Below, one piece after another: positions 61,766 through 64,000 of a DNA stretch of 64,000 nucleotides. The notes beneath the pieces were generated by a model. That model saw nothing but the letters and a program-made list of their open reading frames with translations, ran no database searches and was not told the origin of the DNA. The DNA is from Pedobacter frigiditerrae (lineage in GTDB: Bacteria > Bacteroidota > Bacteroidia > Sphingobacteriales > Sphingobacteriaceae). Numbering within the stretch: position 1 is the first letter of the stretch; every line of letters starts with the position of its first letter. The stretch lies in assembly GCF_032678705.1 (NCBI RefSeq), contig NZ_JAVTSS010000002.1:372001-436000 (forward strand), in the 5' to 3' direction. The position numbers were made by a program, and so were the translations under genes.

Positions 61766-64000
61766 ATGAAAAAAAAGTTAATCATCCTTTCCATTGCCCT
61801 GCTCTCTATCCTTAGTTTCTCTGCATTTATAATAGAAGACGACCCCATAACAGCGCTTTTAAAGAAACTTGACGAATTTTCATCAAAATATGCGCAAGAA
61901 AAAGTTTACCTGCATATAGATAAGCCTTATTATGCCATAGGCGATAACATCTGGTTTAAAGCCTACATTGTTAATTCTAAAACGTCACTACCATCAACAC
62001 TCAGCAAAATTCTTTATGTTGAGTTGATAAACGAGAAAGATTCTGTAAAAAAGCAACTTAAATTACCAATGGAAAGTGGCATTGCCGCTGGAGATTTTAA
62101 ACTTACAGATTCATTAAGCGAAGGTAATTATAGAATTAGGGCTTACACACAATACATGCGTAATGCTGGCACTGAATTCTTTTATGATAAAACCATCAAA
62201 ATTGGTAATTCTTGGGCAAACAAGGTATTCACAAAAACAAATAGTGTATTAAGTACTGAGGGAAATACTGAAAAAGTTGCCACAACAATATCTTTTACAA
62301 GCAAGGATGGAGTGCCTTACATCAATTCTAATGTAGCTTATGAGGTTCAGTTAAGCAATAGAAGTGTATCAAAAGGTAAAGGAGTTACAAACTCTAAAGG
62401 AGAGATTGTTGTAAACTACACCAACAATCAGCCAGAAGTTTATAAATCTGGAAAAATAATAGCCACAATAACTTTAGAGAACAACAAAAAGATTGTTAAA
62501 ATAATCCCTATTAAAACTACATCTTCAACTGTTGATGTTCAGTTTTTTCCAGAAGGTGGAGGATTGGTTGAAGGTTTACCAACCAAAATTGCTGTCAAAG
62601 CTATTAATGCAAATGGCTTAGGTCAAAACATAACAGGTAAAATAATTGATAATGAAGGAACCGAAATCTTAAGTTTCGAAACCACTTATTTAGGTATGGG
62701 TTCTTTAATAATAAATCCATTAGCAGGAAAAACTTACAGTGCCAAAGTAAAATTTGATAATGGTAATGAGAAAACTTTTCCATTACCTAAACCAGCAACT
62801 TCAGGATATGTGCTTTCGGTAAACAATACAGATACGGCAAAAATCGCTGTTAAGGTATACCTATCTCCAGATTTGATAAATAAAGGTGAACTAATTTTGG
62901 TTGGCCAGCATAATGGAAATGTTTACTTTTCAACCAAAATCCCAACAGGAAAACAATTGGTTGCTGTTTCAATCCCAAAAAATGAATTCCCTTCTGGCAT
63001 TGTTCAAATTACCTTATTCTCACCAGAGAACTTACCAGTTTGTGAACGCTTGGCCTTCATTAACAGCGTTATTGACAAAATTGATGTTAATGTTCAGAAT
63101 TTGAATGCCAGTTATGATAAAAGAGGAAACGTTAGTGCTAATTTAACAGCTACTAATACAGGGAAACCTCTGCAAGGAAGCTTCTCCATTTCTGTTACCA
63201 ATACCGCAGCAGTAACCCCAGATTTAGAGAACGAAAGTAATATTTTAACAGGATTGTTATTAACATCAGACTTGGTTGGTTACGTAGAAAAACCTAACCA
63301 TTACTTTTTAACTAATGATTTAAAAACTAGGATAGAATTAGATAATCTTTTACTCACACAGGGTTGGAGAAAGATAAATTGGAAGAGCGTGGCAAACGGC
63401 CAATTTCCTGCTATCACTTATCAACCAGAAAAGGGCATGAACATTAGTGGTACAATTACAAAGGGCGGCAAACCAGTAGTTAATGGTAAAGTTGCTTTGT
63501 TTTCTAATTCAGGAGGTTTTTTTGCAACAGACACAGTTAGTGATGCAAATGGCCGTTTCAACTTTAAAGATATCATTTTTGGTGATAGCGTAAAGTTTAT
63601 CGTTCAGGCACGAACAAGCAAAGAGAACAAAAACGTAGAAATAAATCTTGATGTACAGCCTGCACAAATTGTAACCGTTAACAAAAACAGTGGAGACATT
63701 GAAGTTAATGTTAATGAATCGATGATGGAATACCTTAATCAGAGCGATAAATATTTTAACGAACAGGTAAAAAGAGGTTTATTAAACCGCACCATTTTAC
63801 TGGACGAAGTTAAGATTGTGGAGAAGAAAAATCCAGCACCAAACTCTTCAAATTTAAATGGTGCAGGACGAGCTGATTATGTAGTAACTGCCAAAGATTT
63901 GGAAACTGCTTTTTCTCTTTCGCAGTACATACAAGGTAGAATTGCGGGTGTAACGGTAACAAATGGCCAAGCGTTTTCGATGAGAGCTGGCGGTAGAAGC
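61766..64000 (+). CDS. Large secreted MG2/TonB-plug-like protein (cut by window edge)
   Basis: 745 residues seen; continues past the window. A signal peptide (MKKKLIILSIALLSILSFSAF) is followed by an alpha-2-macroglobulin MG2-like domain (EKVYLHIDKPYYAIGDNIWFKAYIVN; RIRAYTQYMRN), several beta-rich domains, a carboxypeptidase-regulatory-like segment (ISGTITKGGKPVVNGKVALF) and, near the end, a plug-like region (DYVVTAKDLETAFSLSQYIQGRIAGVTVTNG). Such proteins of about 800-950 residues are common in Bacteroidota, of unknown role, probably outer-membrane-linked. It has no barrel sequence in view. Confidence 0.85.
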   Translation, partial: MKKKLIILSIALLSILSFSAFIIEDDPITALLKKLDEFSSKYAQEKVYLHIDKPYYAIGDNIWFKAYIVNSKTSLPSTLSKILYVELINEKDSVKKQLKLPMESGIAAGDFKLTDSLSEGNYRIRAYTQYMRNAGTEFFYDKTIKIGNSWANKVFTKTNSVLSTEGNTEKVATTISFTSKDGVPYINSNVAYEVQLSNRSVSKGKGVTNSKGEIVVNYTNNQPEVYKSGKIIATITLENNKKIVKIIPIKTTSSTVDVQFFPEGGGLVEGLPTKIAVKAINANGLGQNITGKIIDNEGTEILSFETTYLGMGSLIINPLAGKTYSAKVKFDNGNEKTFPLPKPATSGYVLSVNNTDTAKIAVKVYLSPDLINKGELILVGQHNGNVYFSTKIPTGKQLVAVSIPKNEFPSGIVQITLFSPENLPVCERLAFINSVIDKIDVNVQNLNASYDKRGNVSANLTATNTGKPLQGSFSISVTNTAAVTPDLENESNILTGLLLTSDLVGYVEKPNHYFLTNDLKTRIELDNLLLTQGWRKINWKSVANGQFPAITYQPEKGMNISGTITKGGKPVVNGKVALFSNSGGFFATDTVSDANGRFNFKDIIFGDSVKFIVQARTSKENKNVEINLDVQPAQIVTVNKNSGDIEVNVNESMMEYLNQSDKYFNEQVKRGLLNRTILLDEVKIVEKKNPAPNSSNLNGAGRADYVVTAKDLETAFSLSQYIQGRIAGVTVTNGQAFSMRAGGRS

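Noticed and set aside
1..64000. tRNA, rRNA, transposase or prophage genes
   Set aside because: No cloverleaf tails, rRNA-like sequence or transposase motifs (DDE, HUH) were noticed, though tRNA detection by eye is limited.

Overview
The window is AT-rich chromosomal DNA of a Bacteroidota bacterium, most like Pedobacter or a related Sphingobacteriaceae genus. The evidence is a giant PKD-repeat protein with a gliding-motility-type C-terminal sorting domain next to a PorP/SprF gene, a long SecA, LytS/LytTR signalling, DUF4256/YdeI/DoxX-type genes, and promoters of the Bacteroidota form (TTTG-N19..21-TAnnTTTG) with few Shine-Dalgarno sites. No rRNA, tRNA, CRISPR array, prophage or transposase was seen. 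Most of the window is housekeeping and envelope biology, with a few accessory patches.

Layout. 1-5.2 kb: a truncated M20 amidohydrolase, a SPOR-domain protein and secA, all on the minus strand. 5.5-9.5 kb: a LytS/LytTR two-component pair, an intradiol-dioxygenase lipoprotein, and an unknown protein overlapping a pirin-like cupin. 9.6-19.4 kb: purD, a TlpA-type thioredoxin, a DUF4143 ATPase islet set between direct repeats, an arginase-fold protein with altered metal ligands, an NAD-epimerase, a SerB-like/PGDH-like/ACT fusion, tryptophan 2,3-dioxygenase and ilvE. 19.4-23.1 kb: two tandem AsmA/DUF748-like paralogues. 23.3-28.4 kb: miaB, a sigma-54 activator without a sensor domain, lptE, an acidic protein and secG, reading as one envelope/translocation gene string.

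28.4-32.3 kb is the least ordered part. It holds a putative zincin lipoprotein split by two apparent frameshifts (one at a C8 tract at the start), small unknown genes, a fragment of a duplicated gene and many palindromic repeats. 32.3-34.3 kb is groES-groEL. 34.5-42.5 kb is the giant PKD protein overlapping its PorP/SprF partner. 42.8-45.2 kb is an ArsR-SRPBCC-DoxX-YdeI-DUF4256 group with a well-defined promoter/operator. 45.2-50.8 kb has a lipoprotein, an MgtC-like protein, a GH29 fucosidase, L-serine deaminase and an AEC carrier.

50.9-58.0 kb is the Bacteroidota MoxR cluster (DUF58, MoxR ATPase, DUF4350, DUF4129, a polytopic protein and SpoIIM on the minus strand, with RDD diverging). Its biochemical role is not established. 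58-64 kb carries an SGNH lipoprotein, a carboxypeptidase-regulatory-domain protein, lipB, a phosphopantetheinyl transferase, dcd, and the start of a large MG2/TonB-plug protein that leaves the window.

The most notable items are the DUF4143 islet with its 22-bp-period array, the split zincin with a possible phase-variable start, the degenerate arginase, the SerB-ACT fusion, the MoxR cluster with a palindromic repeat inside its SpoIIM gene, and several families of dispersed palindromes.
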